DNA of 64,000 nt from Enterococcus asini ATCC 700915 (GTDB lineage: Bacteria; Bacillota; Bacilli; Lactobacillales; Enterococcaceae). This document shows positions 62,491 to 64,000 of this stretch, in pieces. The DNA lies in assembly GCF_000407365.1 (NCBI RefSeq), contig NZ_ASVU01000001.1, forward strand, positions 1,149,501 to 1,213,500. Direction: 5' to 3'. Numbering within the stretch: position 1 is the first letter of the stretch; every line of letters begins with the position of its first letter. The translations under genes and the position numbers were made by a program. The notes beneath the pieces were generated by a model that saw nothing but the letters and a program-made list of their open reading frames with translations, had not been told where the DNA came from and ran no database searches.

Positions 62491-63418
62491 ACTGACAAAC
62501 TCCTAATTCTTGGATCCAAGTCGCCTTGGCTCCTGCATTTTCTAATTGATTGGCGATGATGGCGGCTGTGTGGCGGTCTTTGGCTAAGGCAATCATACAG
62601 CCGCCGCGGCCGCCACCGGTAAGTTTCGCTCCTAAAGCGCCGTTATGGCGGGCAACTTGCACCAAGTGATCCAAGCTGGCGTCACTGACGGAAAGCTGCT
62701 GCAACAACGTTTGGGCTTGATTCATCAATTCACCTAGTGTGGCCGGTTGATTGTCACTAATGGCGATTCGGGCTGCCCGGGTTAATTGACCTAATTCCCC
62801 AATGGCTGCCCGGGTTTTCTCTGGTTGTAGGCGCAATAAAGTCGCCACGTCTTGCACCGTGTCTCGGGTTTTGCCCTTAACGCCGGTGTCCGCCACGATT
62901 AGCGCCCCGGTTAAGTTTAATTGAAACGGCTCTAAGGGCTGCTCTTTCTGGAAAAAGACCGGCTGCTGGCCACTCGTGGCCGCCGCATCGATGCCGCTGG
63001 GATTGCCATGGGCGATTTGTTCTGCGCCATTGACGTAGTTCAAAACCCGTGCTTGATCAGTGGGGATTTCTTGCCAAGCAAAAAAAGCCCGGGTGACCGC
63101 CACCGCCACCGCTGCGCTGGAACCCATGCCACGCTCAGCGGGGATGGTGCTCACAATGCGACAGTCCACAGGTGGGGCGTCAAAATCCTGGCGCAGTTTG
63201 CCAATCAAGTTTTGCAAGTTCAGTAAGTTAGCGGGGGCTTCGGCTAAGCTCCCGCTATAATAGTTGGATGTCAATTGATCCTGGGAAGCCTCTTGCATGG
63301 TGGCCGTAATCTTAGTAGCCGCAAAAGGCATGGCAATCGCCGGTTCCCCGTAGACCACGGCGTGTTCGCCCATTAGGATGATTTTACCGCTGGCCGCTCC
63401 TTCGGCAATGACCTTCAC
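62483..63418 (-). CDS. mvaK1: Mevalonate kinase
   Basis: A 311-residue GHMP kinase that starts the kinase series from mevalonate. ASGKIILMGEHAVVYGEPAIA, the P-loop ERGMGSSAAVAVAVTRAF, HGNPSGIDAAATSG (catalytic Asp) and AKLTGGGRGGCMIALA are present. It is the first gene of mvaK1-mvaD-mvaK2-fni. The upper-pathway genes (thiolase, HMG-CoA synthase and reductase) are not in the window. Confidence 0.96.
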   Translation of the reverse strand: MKVIAEGAASGKIILMGEHAVVYGEPAIAMPFAATKITATMQEASQDQLTSNYYSGSLAEAPANLLNLQNLIGKLRQDFDAPPVDCRIVSTIPAERGMGSSAAVAVAVTRAFFAWQEIPTDQARVLNYVNGAEQIAHGNPSGIDAAATSGQQPVFFQKEQPLEPFQLNLTGALIVADTGVKGKTRDTVQDVATLLRLQPEKTRAAIGELGQLTRAARIAISDNQPATLGELMNQAQTLLQQLSVSDASLDHLVQVARHNGALGAKLTGGGRGGCMIALAKDRHTAAIIANQLENAGAKATWIQELGVCQYV

Positions 63419-63441
63419 AATTCACACCTCTTTCTCAAATG

Positions 63442-63467
63442 GAAAGCTGACAAAATTGTCAGCTTTC
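63442..63467. promoter_or_regulatory. Palindrome in the mva operon leader
   Basis: Twelve-base arms GAAAGCTGACAA / TTGTCAGCTTTC with two bases between, 25-50 bases upstream of the mvaK1 start and just downstream of the promoter. It may be an operator or an mRNA hairpin. No U run follows in the minus direction. Confidence 0.55.
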
Positions 63468-63480
63468 TGCTCGCCTTACC

Positions 63481-63509
63481 ATTCTACTAGAAATTTTCAT
63501 TTACGTTAA
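63481..63509 (-). promoter_or_regulatory. Promoter of the mva operon
   Basis: On the minus strand TTAACG-17-TAGAAT, about 60 bases before the mvaK1 start. The rest of the gap to 63706 holds no gene that I can support. Confidence 0.6.
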
Positions 63510-63706
63510 TAGTTTCGAATAAAGAAAGGAAGAATCCCGAGATTTCTTAATACTTTATTGGAAAAAGTGGACGCTTTGGCGGTTTGATCCCGGTGGGTGA
63601 GACTTTTGGAAAAAGAAGAAGGAATCCTTACAAAAGCCTGCTACAATCGCATTTTTAACCGTTTTTTAGCGAGTGAAAAGGTCGGGATGTGACCCTCTGC
63701 TTTCAT

Positions 63707-63736
63707 TTGACCGCAAAACGTTTTCTGATGTATAGT
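63707..63736 (+). promoter_or_regulatory. Promoter of the deoxynucleoside kinase gene
   Basis: TTGACC-18-TATAGT with a TGATG just before the -10, 56 bases upstream of the start codon. Confidence 0.65.
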
Positions 63737-63791
63737 GTGGCAAGTGACTTCAAAAAGAGCACAATAATTAGACGAATGAGAGTTGGAGGCA

Positions 63792-64000
63792 ATGAGTGTG
63801 ATCGTATTAGCGGGCACGATTGGTGCAGGGAAATCAAGTTTAACAGAGATGATTGCGAATCATTTAGGCAGTGAGGCCTTTTATGAATCCGTGGACAACA
63901 ATGAAGTTTTGCCATTGTTTTACGCAGATCCTAATAAATATGCGTTTTTGCTACAAATTTATTTTTTGAACAAGCGGTTTGACAGTATCAAGCAGGCTTT
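63792..64000 (+). CDS. Deoxynucleoside kinase, 5' part (cut by window edge)
   Basis: The first 69 codons of a dNK-type kinase (deoxyadenosine/deoxyguanosine kinase) that phosphorylates salvaged deoxynucleosides. The P-loop is [17 protein letters not shown] (about residues 6-22). [36 protein letters not shown] is the substrate-binding region with the catalytic Glu. AGTTGGAGG stands before the ATG. The remaining two thirds lie beyond 64000, so substrate choice cannot be judged. Confidence 0.9.
   Translation, partial: MSVIVLAGTIGAGKSSLTEMIANHLGSEAFYESVDNNEVLPLFYADPNKYAFLLQIYFLNKRFDSIKQA

Overview
The window looks like a low-to-mid GC Firmicute of the Enterococcus group (Lactobacillales). The evidence is the ddl-murF-DEAD helicase-acpS-alr-mazF block, the mvaK1-mvaD-mvaK2-fni mevalonate operon, a two-domain adhE, opuC, Mga-like and Rgg-like regulators, PTS transport, and strong Shine-Dalgarno sites with many TTG/GTG starts. 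I cannot fix the species.

Layout. (1) Positions 1 to about 8,335 are an AT-rich accessory segment. It holds two inverted copies of one IS3-family element, a second related IS3-family element, and a large helicase-methyltransferase (type ISP/IIG-like restriction-modification) gene broken into two pieces that now point in opposite directions. It also holds a ribbon-helix-helix gene, a replication-type unknown gene, and a 0.47 kb gap with DnaA-box-like direct repeats and a possible small RNA. The segment abuts and truncates a chromosomal rnfC gene. (2) 9-20 kb is cell-wall and housekeeping: an ABC1/UbiB kinase, ddl, murF, the DEAD-box helicase cshA behind a long leader with its own terminator, a CPBP protease, an Rgg regulator, acpS, alr and mazF. 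(3) 19.7-28.2 kb holds a TetR-controlled membrane operon whose first membrane gene has an in-frame stop, an Mga-like regulator, a DUF1801 protein, a large YhgE/Pip protein and a HAD phosphatase. (4) An IS200-type element at about 28.2-28.9 kb precedes a hexuronate operon on the minus strand (uxuB-uxuA-uxaC-GPH transporter) and an opuC osmoprotectant ABC operon.

(5) 39-52 kb is the queA...tgt-yajC...comN-adhE backbone. It is interrupted by a calcium-type P-ATPase with an unexplained minus-strand transcription unit, and by an AraC/GH51 arabinofuranosidase pair. (6) 52-59 kb has small lipoproteins (one frameshifted), an endonuclease/phosphatase-fold protein, a glucose/maltose-class PTS EIICBA flanked by two LacI/MalR-like boxes, and an AbrB-Doc toxin-antitoxin pair. 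(7) 59-63.4 kb is the mevalonate operon, followed by the start of a deoxynucleoside kinase.

How it fits together. The metabolic genes describe a fermentative sugar-acid and plant-polysaccharide user: hexuronates to 2-keto-3-deoxygluconate, arabinofuran trimming, PTS sugar uptake, and ethanol formation under a Rex-type redox operator. The most notable signals are the shattered restriction-modification gene, which can be rejoined in frame on paper, the cshA leader terminator, the 40.5-40.9 kb unassigned transcript, the AbrB-Doc pairing, and several clear palindromic operators. I found no CRISPR array, tRNA or rRNA.
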